Assembly (NCBI GenBank): GCA_027422505.1
Contig: JAPQWV010001608.1
Location: 1 to 64,000 of the forward strand
DNA from: Craterostigma plantagineum
Lineage: Eukaryota; Streptophyta; Magnoliopsida; Lamiales; Linderniaceae
DNA length: 64,000 bases
Direction: 5' to 3'
Below, piece by piece: positions 11,005-21,883 of this stretch. The position numbers were made by a program, and so were the translations under genes. The notes beneath the pieces were generated by a model. It was not told where the DNA came from, made no database searches, and saw nothing but the letters and a program-made list of their open reading frames with translations. Each line of letters opens with the position of its first letter. Position 1 is the first letter of the stretch.

Positions 11005-11149
11005 AGCTGTTTGTGTTTGGTTAATTGCTAGCTTCTTCTTTTTTCGATTTTCTCGACAAGCTCGTTCGATCTCCGTATTTAAAGCAATTAACTAGCGCTC
11101 CCAAACTTTCGCATAAACAGTGAAACACCTTATTCCGCTAATAAAAATA

Positions 11150-11260
11150 CTAAAAATTATTATAATAGTAATAGTAATAAAAATAATAATAATAATAGTA
11201 ATAATACTAATAATAATAGTAATAAATATTAGTAATAAAAATAGTAATAATAATAAGTTC
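11150..11260. repeat. AAT/AGT trinucleotide-rich simple repeat
   Basis: About 110 bp of degenerate AAT, AGT and AAA triplets between the gypsy primer site and gag. It produces spurious isoleucine-rich open frames on both strands. It lies in the untranslated leader of the gypsy element. Confidence 0.85.
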
Positions 11261-11306
11261 AAAGTAAGACTAGAATTATTGGTATCGATATTAGTAAAAA
11301 GCACAG

Positions 11307-11324
11307 TCGCCGGCAACGGCGCCA
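11307..11324 (-). other. gypsy primer-binding site, tRNA-Asp type
   Basis: On the minus strand this reads TGGCGCCGTTGCCGGCGA. It closely matches the aspartate-tRNA primer site used by plant Athila/Tat elements. It lies about 300 bp upstream of gag in the correct orientation and marks the inner edge of the gypsy 5' LTR. Confidence 0.82.
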
Positions 11325-12972
11325 AAAACTTTTTGCGAAAAATTCGTGAACACGCAAGTGCACGTACCGTTCTAACAAGTATAGTGTACATAAGTACGGA
11401 TATCGAACCGAAAGCACTGTGGTACTAAGTACCGAAATTATATTCATACTAGTTTTATTTCAACAATCGCAAGTTGATAGTTGATGAAACGATAAAGAAA
11501 AATGCGCAGATAAATAACAAAACACAATTAAAAAGGTAAACTACCAAATGATTAACGAAGCACGACGAAACGATTTCAATCAAAGATAAATATGGGGACT
11601 CCGACTTCACCGATGACAATCATGCTATTGATTTCAGTTTTCAAAGGAATACTCAATCTTATGTTGACGATGGATTTTCCGTTGTAATTATCAATCTATC
11701 TCTAGTATCGATAACCTATTCTAACATGCGAATCATACATCTCTGTCAAGATTTCTACACGTCGAACGCATTAAACTTAAAAATCATAAATCATCGCACT
11801 AGTCACGTAACTATCTCTAGTTTACGAATGTTCTAACGGTACGGTATCATAATCAACGGACACGTTCAGATAATCACCTCTCAGTCTCATATGTAACCAC
11901 CTATTCATACGAAAGTTGATCAGAATTTCGTAAGCATTAACAACAGATTATGATACTCAACATAGCGTTAAGGTCTTAATAGCATACAAGCTGAAAATCA
12001 ATAGCAATCATTTCTGGCTACATCGTAACCCCGGATAACGAAATTAAAACATATTATATTTCGATAAAAGCACCAAAATAAACAGGTTCATGATAAAAGA
12101 CAAATTGAGGATGGGAAAACGTATCACATCTGTCGTGCGGCTGTGCGCGTCCGCATCTCTACGTGAGTGCTGTCTCCCTTCTGTCCATCTCCAAGGCCGA
12201 GGCTCCTCGTCTCATCTTACATTCGCTGCTCCATCCGACGCTGCTACTCGTTGAGTCTTTTCGTCGAACACATTGTACGCGTCTTAAGTAGGTGGACCTA
12301 TGTTGATAAGTGTGGCTCACGAGTGAGGGCGAGAGATGAAGTAGGCAAGCTCTTATGTGCTTGAGGGTCCCTTGCATGGGTGAAAGGAGATTTAGAGGTG
12401 TGTGCTTGGGGACTGCCGTGGGTGAAGGGTTATTGAGAGGTGCCTGCCTGGTGATGATGGTTCGAACTGAACTTCCAAGGAAGGTACAGGTGTGTTCTTC
12501 CCTTCTTTGAGCTGTATGCTTTTTTTAAGGTGCGTCGGGTGGCTTCTTGGATAATAGCAGCGCAATATTGATCTTGAGCTGCCTACTCTCTCTTCTCGTG
12601 AGTGTCTCTCCTCTCAAGAGAGTTGCGTTCTTCCCTTTCTTATGCCGATACTTAGTTCTCCTTTGATTGCTATCGATCGTCCGTTAGAAAACACCTTTCC
12701 CGTTTCTCGCATTCAACCTCTTTTCCCCAGCTTATACGCATGTTTTGTTTCCATGTTTCAAGGTACAGTTCGTTCAAGGACTTGAACAATTGACCAAAAT
12801 CGAGAGAATTGCATAACAGCCCCTGATCTACGCTAAAATCGCAGAAAGACCCCAAAAATAGAATAAACCATAAAAATAGCTTAATATCCCACATTAAGCT
12901 TAAACCACGACTTATAATCCCGCACTTGACTCGAAATAAATCCCCGAAAGATTAACTAATATCGACGCATCA
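11325..12972 (-). repeat. Candidate 5' LTR of the gypsy fragment
   Basis: About 1.6 kb of non-coding sequence directly outside the primer-binding site on the minus strand, which is where the 5' LTR must lie. The inner edge is fixed to within a few bases. The outer edge is a guess, based on a TG start at 12972 (minus strand TGATGCGTCG) just before the tandem array. The 3' LTR is missing, so the border cannot be checked by comparison. Confidence 0.5.
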
Positions 12973-13029
12973 AATACTCGATTTATTTCCGTATCCTCAT
13001 ATATATTCATACAATTTTCTAGCTTTCTA

Positions 13030-13800
13030 CCAATAAAAGCCGACATTATACCAACTGTTATAGTTCTTTACTCGAATTACAGTATACCATGGAAGACAAT
13101 ATTATACCAATAAAAAGGAACATTTTATCAACAAAAGGAAGGAATGTACCAACCGTTTAAGTATATACTCGAACTAAAGTATACCACGAAAGATATATAT
13201 TACACCAATACAAGGAAATATTGTACCAACAAAAGCCCACATTATACCAACTGCTTTAGTTATACATTCTAACTACAGTATACCAGGGAAGACATATTTT
13301 ATACCAGTAACAGGAAATTTTATACCAGGAAAGGCCAAAATTATACCAGCTGTTTTAATTTAGTCGAACTTCAGTATACCAGGAGAGACATATACTATAC
13401 CAATAAAGGGAAATATCATACCAACAAAAGCCGACATTATACCAACTATTTTAGTTATATACCCGAACTACAGTATACCATGGGAGACACATATTATACC
13501 TGTAAAAGAAAATATTATACCAATAAAGGCCACAATTATACAAGATGTTTTAGTTTACTCGAACTTCAGTATACCACGGAAGACAATACCAATTAAAGAA
13601 AACAATTTACCAACAAAGGCCAAAATTATACCAGCTGTTTTAGTTATATACTCGAACTACAGTATACTACGGAAGACATATATTATACCAGTTAAGGAAA
13701 ATATTGTACCAATAAAGGCCGAAATTATACCAGCTGCTTTAGTTTACTCAAACTTAAGTATGCCAGGAAAGACATCTACTATACCTATAATAAGAAATAT
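13030..13800. repeat. About 96-bp tandem array, 8 copies
   Basis: Eight diverged copies of a unit of about 96 bp. Each contains ATTATACCA(A/G)CTG..TTTTAGTT, then CTCGAACT(A/T)CAGTATACCA and GAAGACATATATTATACC. Unit starts are near 13042, 13150, 13241, 13340, 13435, 13533, 13625 and 13722. It is A/T-rich and non-coding. The word TATACCA dominates; its reverse complement TGGTATA dominates the array at 14.9-15.9 kb. Confidence 0.85.
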
Positions 13801-13814
13801 TATACGTGAAAAGG

Positions 13815-13975
13815 AAGAACTATGCTGAGTTTCTTTTTTATGTTTGTTCATGTTTAGGTGTTTCTTCAATGAAGAACTATGCTGAGTTTCTTTTTTATGT
13901 TTGTTCATGTTTAGGTGTTTCTTCAATATGCTGAGTTTCTTTTTTATGTTTGTTCATGTTTAGGTGTTTCTTCAA
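13815..13975. repeat. 57-bp tandem repeat, 3 copies
   Basis: Three nearly identical copies of a 57-bp unit (GAAGAACTATGCTGAGTTTC, then a T-rich half with TGTTTAGGTGTTTCTTCAAT). They start at 13815, 13871 and 13927; the last lacks the first 9 bases. High identity suggests recent expansion. A short minus-strand open frame across the array is repetitive and not a gene. Confidence 0.9.
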
Positions 13976-14287
13976 TCGTGTAGGTGTTAGTTTAGGTTTT
14001 TATTATGATTATAGGTTTATAGTGCTTATTAAGTTGAACTATGATGAGTTTTTTATGTTTATTCTAGTTTTTCATGTTCATGTTTATAATTTTTGTTCAT
14101 GCCCAGTGTTAGTTTATGTTTAACTTGATTCGTATACACACGTATTCAATATTATACCTCATTAAGGAATTATATCTATATTATTTAGCAAACTTAACTC
14201 GATTTATACATATTTAATATTATACCTCATTAACGAATTATTTATTATACCAATAAAATTTCCTCCCACACGATTTTATTGCTTTCC
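13976..14287. other. A/T-rich spacer with degenerate TATACC words
   Basis: Continues the TATACC/CATTAA theme of the neighbouring array (near 14150, 14220 and 14250) without a clear period. No gene. It ends in TTTCC (14283-14287), the target duplication of the next insertion. Confidence 0.5.
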
Positions 14288-14754
14288 TGTGACGCCCGGG
14301 GCCGATGAGGGCGGGGAGTGATCGCCGGTGCCAGAGAGGTGCACGGACAAGGAGCGGCTCCTGGAAGGCTTCTAGGTGAAGGGGTACATGAACGAACATA
14401 TCCGACACCCGAATGAGAGGGGATCCTGATACTGACAATGTTTGAGCCTGTCAGGCTAAGAATTGTATAAGAGAATTGATAGTACTACTCATATCACCAA
14501 GGTCGACCTACCTTTTCGGGAGTCCATCTGTAAAAACTCCAAAGTTAAGCGTGCTTGACTTGGGGCAATCTAGGGATGGGTGATCCCCTGGAAGTTTGCC
14601 ATGGGTACGTGTGAGTGTGGACAAAGCACGCTAAAAGGTTAGGTGGTGACTAAGTGGGGTTAGACTATCAGTAGGAGTGTGGTGGGCCCAACCTCACAGG
14701 TCCCGGTAGGGACCGATGCTACAAGTGGGTCCTAGTATGGGACGGGATGTTATA
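14288..14754 (+). mobile_element. Cassandra TRIM solo LTR
   Basis: A 467-bp LTR starting TGTGACGCCCGG and ending GGGACGGGATGTTATA. It is flanked by a 5-bp target duplication TTTCC (14283-14287 and 14755-14759). It carries a 5S rRNA-derived segment, the hallmark of Cassandra, a terminal-repeat retrotransposon in miniature found across vascular plants. There is no primer site, internal region or second LTR, so this is a solo LTR left by LTR-LTR recombination. The end is TA where Cassandra normally has CA, one substitution. Confidence 0.92.
14500..14612 (+). other. 5S rRNA-derived segment inside Cassandra LTR
   Basis: The best-matching part reads AACTCCAAAGTTAAGCGTGC (14535-14554), then GGATGGGTGA and CCTGGAAGT. 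These correspond to the A box and C box of the internal RNA polymerase III promoter of 5S rRNA. The 5' third is barely recognisable. It is not a functional 5S rRNA gene but a domesticated copy that supplies the Cassandra promoter. Confidence 0.88.
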
Positions 14755-14929
14755 TTTCCTGCACATGATTTTATTGTTTTTCCTCACATTTTATTATAAT
14801 TTCCCGCCCAATTCATCTTTACCTCACTCAATAATAAACATCTCAGTGGGTACAATTCTGTTGCTTAAATATTGTATGATTCTGGAAATATTGGGTACAA
14901 TTAAGCTCTTTGTTGGTATCAAAATGTAA
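14755..14929. other. Continuation of array flank after Cassandra
   Basis: Sequence after the duplicated TTTCC matches the style of sequence before it (ATGATTTTATTG compared with ACGATTTTATTG at 14270). The two sides were one stretch before the Cassandra insertion. No gene. Confidence 0.45.
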
Positions 14930-15860
14930 AAAAATCGACAAAAATTTTGGGTATAATGTGCGCCACTGTTAGTAATCAAATCGTTTATTGTTAAATTTAT
15001 GGGCAAATTAGAACCGTGGTATAATAAACATGTTGGTTGGTATAATTGTGCTGCTGAAATATTGGTATGATACTCGAAATAGTTGGTACAATTAAGCTCT
15101 TCGTTGGTATAAAATTGTAAACTACCGTTCAATACTTCTTGATATAATGTGGGAAACTGTTAGTATAATCAGATCGTTTACTGGTAAATTTATGGGCAAA
15201 TTTGAATTGGTGATATAATAAACATGTCAGTTGGTATAATTATGTCCGCAGTATAATAATATGTCTACTAGTAATGTATTTCTCTAGTTGGTATTAATAA
15301 TCACGTCGGATGGTACAATAATATGAAATTTTAAGTAGGTATAATAATGTCCTCTATTGGTATAATAAATTTGTCTACTAGGAGAATCATGTATTTCTTA
15401 GTGGTATGATAACATCTTTGTTTCGTATAACAATCGGGTCTAATGTTACAGTAATATGAAGATTTAATTAGGTAAAATAATGTCCGCTTTTGGTATAATA
15501 AATATGTTTACTGGTAGAATCATCTATTTCTGTACTGGTATGATAACATCATTTGTTGGTATAATAATTAATAACCGCATCCGATGGTACAATAATATTA
15601 AAATTTAACTAGGTAAAATAATGTCCGTTGATATTTATGTCTACTAGTAGAATCATTTATTTCTTTAGTCGTATGATAACATCTTTTGTTGCTATAATAA
15701 TCGTCTGATGGTACAATAATATGAAATTAACTAGGTATAATAATGTCCGTTGTTGGTATAATAAATATGTCTACAAGTAAAATCACGTATTTCTTTAGTG
15801 GTATGATAACATCTTTGGTTGGTATAATAATCTCGTCTGGTACAATAATTTGCAATTTTA
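14930..15860. repeat. About 130-bp degenerate tandem array
   Basis: Diverged repeats built on TTGGTATAATAA, ATGTCTACTAGTAGAATCA, TTTCTTTAGTGGTATGATAACATC and GATGGTACAATAATATG. The marker AATAATGTCC recurs near 15343, 15476, 15617 and 15739, giving a period of 122-141 bp. An earlier, more divergent part starts near 14930. Its words are reverse complements of those in the 13.0-13.8 kb array, so the two arrays have opposite polarity. Confidence 0.78.
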
Positions 15861-16419
15861 AAGAAATGTTATTTTCGTCAATTTAAGATTTGGGTTATTA
15901 AATAAGAAACTTTTCACATAAGAAACTTTTCACAAATGAGTACTAATCGGGAAGAAATAATTTAAGGAGTAGTTAAAAAGAAAGTTTATTCAAAAGGTAC
16001 TGATAGTGATTGGAAATTACCCTTAAATCTACCCGATGAAAAATAACAAAATGTATCTGCGATGTACATATTTCAACTATTTTTTATGAATAAATAGATG
16101 GATTTATATATTACCAATGTGAGGGAGAAGAAGCAGCCGTCCTTCATGTTTTAATGTAACTGTAGTCCTAACTCCCTGTCATAGTCCCAATTGCTCTTTT
16201 TCTTGTTTGCATTTGAGAGCTCAAGGAAGGGAGGAAGACCTGGTAAAAGCTATTCTTGTTTCCAGGTTTAGGTGAGATTTTCGACGATTTCTGATAACTT
16301 ACTGCGTTGTCCAATATTCTTTCCTATTGACTCTGAATCTGTTTGTGAAAAGCTCCCGTTTTCCCCTTTTCACTGTGCTCTAAATCTTTTGGGTAAACGA
16401 CTTTGAAGTTCTGATTTTT
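15861..16419. other. Upstream region and 5' UTR of F-box/kelch gene
   Basis: After an A/T-rich part the composition changes near 16110 (GAGGGAGAAGAAGCAGCCG), consistent with the promoter and leader of the gene at 16420. No convincing TATA box can be assigned. No other gene is seen. Confidence 0.5.
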
Positions 16420-16973
16420 ATGGAGCAAACTAGTGGGAGGTCTCCAGCTGCAAACAGGGGTTTCAGAGTCCAAGCTCCACTGGTAAGTAATCTTCGCTGC
16501 TCAGTATTGATGCATAGATTGATTCATTTTTTTGGTATTGTTACTATGGTGTCATTTTTTGCTTTTGTTTTCTTTTTATTCCTGAGGAGCATGTACATTG
16601 AGGTACTTCAAAATTTGCGTCGTTGTGTGTTCTTTTCCTGTTAATTAGCTATTTGCAGCTGATTCTCTATAAAAGATGTTGGATTTTCGAACTCTACCCA
16701 TTTTCTTTTTTATGTGCAAACTTCATTTGTATGGAGACGCACAAAAAACCTCTAGATCAAGTTTACTCAAGGAATCAATTTGTTAAATGCACAGTTTCCG
16801 AGTGGTGAACGACAATGTTTGATTCGCTTGTGTAGCCTATTTGTTTTACATCTCAAATTGCTTTTGGGAGTAATGTGAAAGGTTGGAGACTGGGAAGTTT
16901 ATGATTGTCTTGCGTCAATCTGGCTGGGATGTAAAGAAAACCAGTCTTACAAAGTTAGATTTTGCACCTTGGT

Positions 16974-17004
<31 letters not shown>

Positions 17005-18331
17005 GTGGCATGTTAGTTGTTTGCACAAAGAAACAGACCGTGAGAGCACGGTGCAATTCATATTGTCTACACATTTTGCAGGTTGATTCTGTATCATGTT
17101 ATTGCAAGGTGGATTCTGGTCTGAAAACTGTGGCAGGGGCAAGAAAGTTCGTCCCAGGATCCAAACTTTGTATCCAACCAGACATTAATCCAAGGGCGCA
17201 TAAGACGAGAAGCTCGCGTAAGGAAAGGAGCAGAGTGCAGCCACCGCTTCTACCGGGATTGCCCGATGACCTTGCCATTGCTTGTCTGATCCGAGTCCCT
17301 CGTGTGGAACATAACAAACTCCGCCTTGTCTGCAAAAGGTGGTACAAGCTCTTGGCTGGGAATTTCTTTTATTCTCTGAGGAAGAGTCTTGGCATGGCAG
17401 AGGAGTGGGTGTACGTCATTAAGAGAGATCGTGATGGGCGAATCTCGTGGCATGCATTTGACCCTACCTACCAATTATGGCAGCCTCTCCCACCCATGCC
17501 AGGCGAATACAGTGCAGCCCTTGGCTTTGGCTGTGCGGTCCTTAGCGGCTGTCATTTGTACCTATTTGGAGGAAAAGATCCCCTCAAGGGATCAATGAGA
17601 CGTGTTATTTTCTACAGTGCCCGAACGAACAAATGGCATAGAGCACCAGACATGCTCCGCAAGAGGCATTTGTTTGGCTCTTGCGTGATCAACAACTGCC
17701 TGTATGTCGCTGGAGGAGAGTGCGAAGGGATTCAAAGAACCTTGCGCTCGGCTGAGGTCTATGATCCAAACAAAAGCCGTTGGAGTTTCATAGCTGACAT
17801 GAGCACAGCTATGGTTCCGTTCATCGGGGTTGTCTACAGCAATAAGTGGTTCCTCAAAGGCCTTGGGGCCCACAGGGATGTTCTGAGCGAAGGTTACAGC
17901 CCAGAAACCAACACGTGGAGCCCTATAAACGACGGGATGGTCTCTGGTTGGCGCAACCCAAGCATTTCTATGAACGGAAAGCTCTATGCTTGGATTGTCG
18001 TGATGGATGTAAGCTGAGAGTATACGACGAGGGCACAAATTCCTGGAAGAGATTCATCGACAGCAAAAGCCACCTGGGCAGTTCTCGTGCACTTGAAGCT
18101 GCTGCTCTAGTGCCACTTAATGGGAAGCTCTGCATAATCCGCAACAATATGAGCATCAGCATGGTTGATGTCTCTGATCCTGACAAAAAGGTGGAAAGCA
18201 ACCCTCACATCTGGGAGAATATCTCCAGCAGAGGCAATCTCAGGAATATCTTTACCAATTTGTGGTTGAGTATAGCTGGAAGAAGCGGACTCAAGAGCCA
18301 CATCGTTCACTGTCAGGTTCTTCAAGCATGA
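16420..18331 (+). CDS. SAGL1: F-box/kelch-repeat protein, At1g55270-like (one frameshift)
   Basis: A substrate adaptor of an SCF ubiquitin ligase. Exon 1 is 16420-16482 (21 codons, MEQTSGRSPAANRGFRVQAPL less its last residues). It ends at GTAAGT; the intron is 16483-17081 with TTTTGCAG; exon 2 is 17082-18331. The F-box (LLPGLPDDLAIACLIRV, then KLRLVCKRWYKL) is followed by four kelch-like repeats with LYLFGG, LYVAGGECEG and GWRNPS. The end HIVHCQVLQA matches the Arabidopsis protein At1g55270 (SAGL1, linked to cuticular wax and phenylpropanoid control) almost residue for residue. Near 17990 one T appears to be missing in GCTTGG. As written the frame stops at 18017, while conserved sequence continues in the next frame to 18331. 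Orthology is inferred from sequence memory, not from a tree. Confidence 0.93.
16976..17004 (+). repeat. 29-T run in F-box gene intron
   Basis: Twenty-nine consecutive T residues inside the intron, about 78 bp before the 3' splice site. Such a run is prone to length error in sequencing and may act as an extended polypyrimidine tract. Confidence 0.95.
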
Positions 18332-18795
18332 GATTTATATAGATAGATAGATTATTGGTTACCTGGCCTTCTCCATCCATGATTGGACCCCGCCCGATCA
18401 ATAATGACAGACATGCTGCAAGTGTGAAATTTTGCACATTCAGAGGAGATAGTTGTTGATCATACCATATACGTGTATTCTGATCCATCCAAGGGAGATT
18501 TGTCCTGTCCTAAACGCAATTTTTGTGAGGGTCATGCGTGCGAGTTATTTATGCCCAGTCTTTTCGTTCTTGTTTGTAATCACTAGCTTGTGAACAATAT
18601 CTGTTGTGAATATATGGCTGCTGCAATTCTCTCTCAGGTATCAACAAATATTTGTCTGGGAAGAATGATAGATTCCTTACAAGCAATTTATTAATAAATG
18701 TACAAGATTATTATTATCTGTTTTTATAAATATTATTACATGCACATTCATCCAAGCTAAGCACAATGAGCTAACTAGCATCCCGATTGAATCAA
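18332..18795. other. 3' UTR/flank of F-box gene
   Basis: Non-coding. The 3' UTR probably extends to around 18620. There are TTTGTAA and AATATATGG words but no single clear polyadenylation signal. No other gene. Confidence 0.45.
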
Positions 18796-20855
18796 GAGTA
18801 AATTATGATTCAAGCCCTTTTAAGCAACTTGAATTCAGGCCCTCTTACTTTAAATTTCAGTTTAAAACACACATCTCAAGTTTGTATTAGAGTTAAGGAC
18901 CCATTCGCGGTAAAAAGACCCATTTGCCCTCGACTGTTGCAAAAAATTACATATTTGTACCATCATCCTCACGTCAAAGGTTTTGTCATCGACCATTCTT
19001 CCTACACCCAAAATTCCATGAAATCGCAGAGATCTTGAACGTTAGTAGTCGAAAAAGGTAAAATCGATATTTGTCATGGGTCCTCATAAACAAGAAAAAT
19101 TTCGATGTTAAGTTGGAATAATGCTTCAAAAAAGCTTCGAAAAATTTGATAAATACGAATGAAATCTCAACTTATATGCTCGAATAACGAGTATTTGCAC
19201 CAATTCAGATGTGGGTCTTAGTAATCGATATGGAATAACAACGAATCTTGCCCGACCTAAGATCCAAACATTTTCGGCTATAACGGAAACTCTACCTTGG
19301 AAACCTATACCAGATTCTTAACTTCGACGAATATATGTTGCCTCTCTTATAACAAATAATTAGAAATAGTGTCACGAGGAAGATAAAAATTCCTATAACA
19401 CATCAGGTCATCGTGGTACCACTTCTGTTATTTAGGAAACCACATCCTCAACACTAATAACAGATGCCAAATATTGAAGAATAAATGTTGCCTTACCTAT
19501 AAAAACTACATGCAACTAGTACGGAATAGGGTGTCAAGAAAAAGATCGAAAATTCGTATGACACCGAAAACACCCTGAAATCGCAGAAATCTTCAACGTA
19601 GTAATCGAAAAAGGTAAAATTGATCTCAATTTCTCATGGGTCCTCATAAACAAGGACAATTTTCGATGTTAAGTTGGAATAATGTTTCAAACACAATTCG
19701 GATGTGGATCTTAGTAATCGACATGAAATAACAACGATTTTTGCTGTGAACTAAGATTGAAAAGTTTTTAATTTCAGTAACACATCCCTTTATCTGGGTA
19801 CCACTTTCCGCTATTTTGGAAATCCTACCCTAAAAAACAATAACAGATTCCTAACATTGAGGAATAAATGTTGCCTCATCTATAACAAATAATGATAAGA
19901 CAATAATGGTTTGTTTCCTATTAGCTACATGCAACTAGTACGGAATAGGGCATCAAGAGAAAGATCAAAATACGTACGACACTCGAAACTCTCTGAAATC
20001 GCAGAAATCTTCAACGTCAGTAATCGAAAAAGGTAAAACTGGTCTCAATTTCTCATGGGTCCTCATAAACAAGGACAATTTTCGGTGTTAGGTTGGAATA
20101 ATGCTTCAAACACAATTCGAAAATTTTGGTAAAAAAACGAGTGAAATCTCGACTTTTATGCTCGAATAATGAGTATTCACACCAATTCGGATGTGGGTCT
20201 TAGTAATCGACGTGAAATAACAACGAATTTTGCTGCGAGCTAAGATCGAAACATTTTTTCAATTCATTAACACATCACTTTACCTGGTACCATTTTCTGC
20301 AAGTTCCAAAACTCTACCTTCAAATGTTATAACCGATTACTAGTAAACGGTAACAAGTCTTGCCTCATTTATAACAAATAAAAAAAAAACAATAACGGTT
20401 TGTTTTCTATAATTACTACATGCAACTGGTACGGACTAATGTGTCAAGAGAAAGACTAAAAATTTGTATGCTGCGAAAAACTTCCCGAAATTGAACAAAT
20501 CTTCAATGTTAGTAATCGGAAAGGTAAAACCGATCTCAATTTTCATGGGTCCTTATAAACAAGGAAAATTTTCGATGTTATGTTGAAATAATGCTTCAAA
20601 AACCCAATTCAAAATTTTGGTAAAAAAAACTATTGAAATCTCGAATTTATGCTCAAATAATGTGGATTCACACCAATTCGGGCGTGGGTCTTATAATCGA
20701 CAATAATTATCGATGTTAGTCACGACAAATTTTGATGCGAAATATTGGAACGTATGACAAATAAAAAGTTGTTTGGTAACACTTCATTTATTCTGGGTAA
20801 CAATTCACGCATTTTGGGTAACACATAACTAAGAACATTCTAGAATGTTCTAGAT
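18796..20855. mobile_element. MULE-like repeat element, truncated copy A
   Basis: Homologous to the left half of the element at 36794-41212. The left end (GAGTAAATTATGATTCAAGCCC, compared with GAGTTAATTTCGTTTCAGCCCC) and the following GACCCATTTGCCCTC block match. An array follows in which CAAATCTTCAA(C/T)GTTAGTAATCG-like words recur near 19025, 19588, 20007 and 20497. Homology to copy B ends at about 20855, right after a palindromic GAA/TTC motif, where a copia begins. The right half and right terminus are missing. No open frame looks protein-like. Confidence 0.75.
20832..20854. promoter_or_regulatory. Perfect heat-shock-element-like motif, copy A
   Basis: Five alternating pentamers of nGAAn/nTTCn form in uninterrupted phase (AGAAC, ATTCT, AGAAT, GTTCT, then AGA). 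This fits the binding consensus of heat shock transcription factors. The same position in copy B (38468-38490) carries the motif with one change. No transcript is known from sequence alone. Confidence 0.6.
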
Positions 20856-21883
20856 ATTTGCATTTTAGGTCGGGCATCACAAACAGCCCCATCATTTGCA
20901 TTTTCATTAGACTCCACCTCAATCTGATATTTCTTAGAATCGATAATGTTTTCGTCTCTTTCTGTATTCTGCTTATCTCCACATGTTTCCGTTGAAGCCA
21001 TTACATTTTCAGTAAATGTAACATCCTGGCTAACAATGCACTTGGTTGTTCCTGTTTCAAGACTCCAAAGTTTACATCCCTTCACCCCATCAGGGTATCC
21101 GAGAAACATGCACTTTATAGCTCTCGGTTCCAATTTATCCTTCCTAGAGTGAGCATAAGCGACACAGCCAAACACTCTCAGATTTCCAAGATTAGGTTCT
21201 GTCCACTTTTCCTCGGGACTATTCATTTCAATGGTTGTAGAAGGACATATGTTGATCAAATACGTAGCTGTGGATAGTGCCTCAGCCCAGAAAGACTTAG
21301 AAACTCCAGCACTAAGCATCATACACCTTACTCTTTCCAAGAGGGTACGGTTAAATCGCTCGGCAAGACCGTTCTGCTGTGGTGTATATGGTACGGTCTT
21401 GTGTCGAATGATGCCCTCTTGTTGACAGAATCCCTCAAACTCTTTTGAACATAACTCATGACCGTTATCTGTTCTAAAAGCTTTAAGCCGTTTCCCAGTT
21501 TGGAGCTCCACCATTTTCTTCAAACTTTACGCCTGGTCTTTGGTCTTGAGTATATACGTCCATATCTTTCTGGTATATTCATCGACAATGGACATAAAGT
21601 ACCTTCCTCCTCCATGTGATGTAACATTTGTAGGTCCCCAAAGATCACTATGTGCGTAGTCAAGAGGCTGCTTCGAACAATGCTTACCTTTGCCAAACCT
21701 AACTCTGTGATCTTTTCGCAGAACACAAGTCTCGCAGAATTCCAAATTTCTGATCCGTTTCTTGCCCAAAAGACCTTGCTTTGATAGTTCAACAAGTCCT
21801 TTTTCACTTACATGGCCTAACCTTCGATGCCATAAATTACTCATGCCATCATACCCCATAGTTACAGCCACAGATCCCACCAC
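20856..21883 (-). pseudogene. copia GAG-pre-integrase and integrase remnant
   Basis: Minus-strand frames read LWHRRLGHVSEKGLVELSK (GAG-pre-integrase), then ETCVLRKDHRVRF and HSDLWGPTNV with the first catalytic Asp. After a frame change near 21525 come FRTDNGHELCSKEFEGF (second Asp) and PQQNGLAERFNR with the catalytic Glu. The C-terminal LRVFGCVAYAHSRKDKLEPR and the FLGYPDGVKGCKLW block follow. The polyprotein is cut at about 20856, before RT. Confidence 0.82.

Larger units (their letters stand above)
4330..12972 (-). mobile_element. Athila-like Ty3/gypsy fragment split by copia
   Basis: A minus-strand gypsy relic. In element order it has a candidate LTR (about 12972 to 11325), a primer-binding site at 11324-11307 and gag (11004 to 9418). 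It is then interrupted by the copia at 4388-9417, and gag resumes at 4387-4330. Reading across the copia through the AATGG duplication keeps the gag frame open: the codons for EECSAI are followed on the far side by IQRKLPPKLKDPGS. Sequence after that (below 4330) is not gypsy-like, so protease, RT, RNase H, integrase and the 3' LTR are missing. The gag type and the tRNA-Asp-like primer site point to the Athila/Tat branch. The outer LTR edge is only approximate. Confidence 0.75.

Noticed and set aside
11092..11428. Isoleucine/valine-rich open frames on both strands
   Set aside because: They are translations of the AAT/AGT trinucleotide repeat in the gypsy leader.
12159..12377. Overlapping 65-72 residue frames on both strands
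   Set aside because: They lie in the presumed gypsy LTR, have no recognisable motif and occur on both strands equally.
13030..13800. CRISPR-like array of regularly spaced repeats
   Set aside because: Units are tandem and diverged along their whole length with no unique spacers, and the genome is a plant nuclear one.
13744..13926. 60-residue minus-strand frame with repeated peptide
   Set aside because: The peptide repeat is the 57-bp minisatellite translated; no gene features.
14500..14612. A genuine 5S rRNA gene
   Set aside because: The 5' third is not conserved and the segment is inside an LTR with its own duplication; it is the Cassandra-borne derivative.
17592..18038. 148-residue frame antisense to the F-box/kelch gene
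   Set aside because: It is a shadow of the conserved kelch coding sequence on the plus strand.
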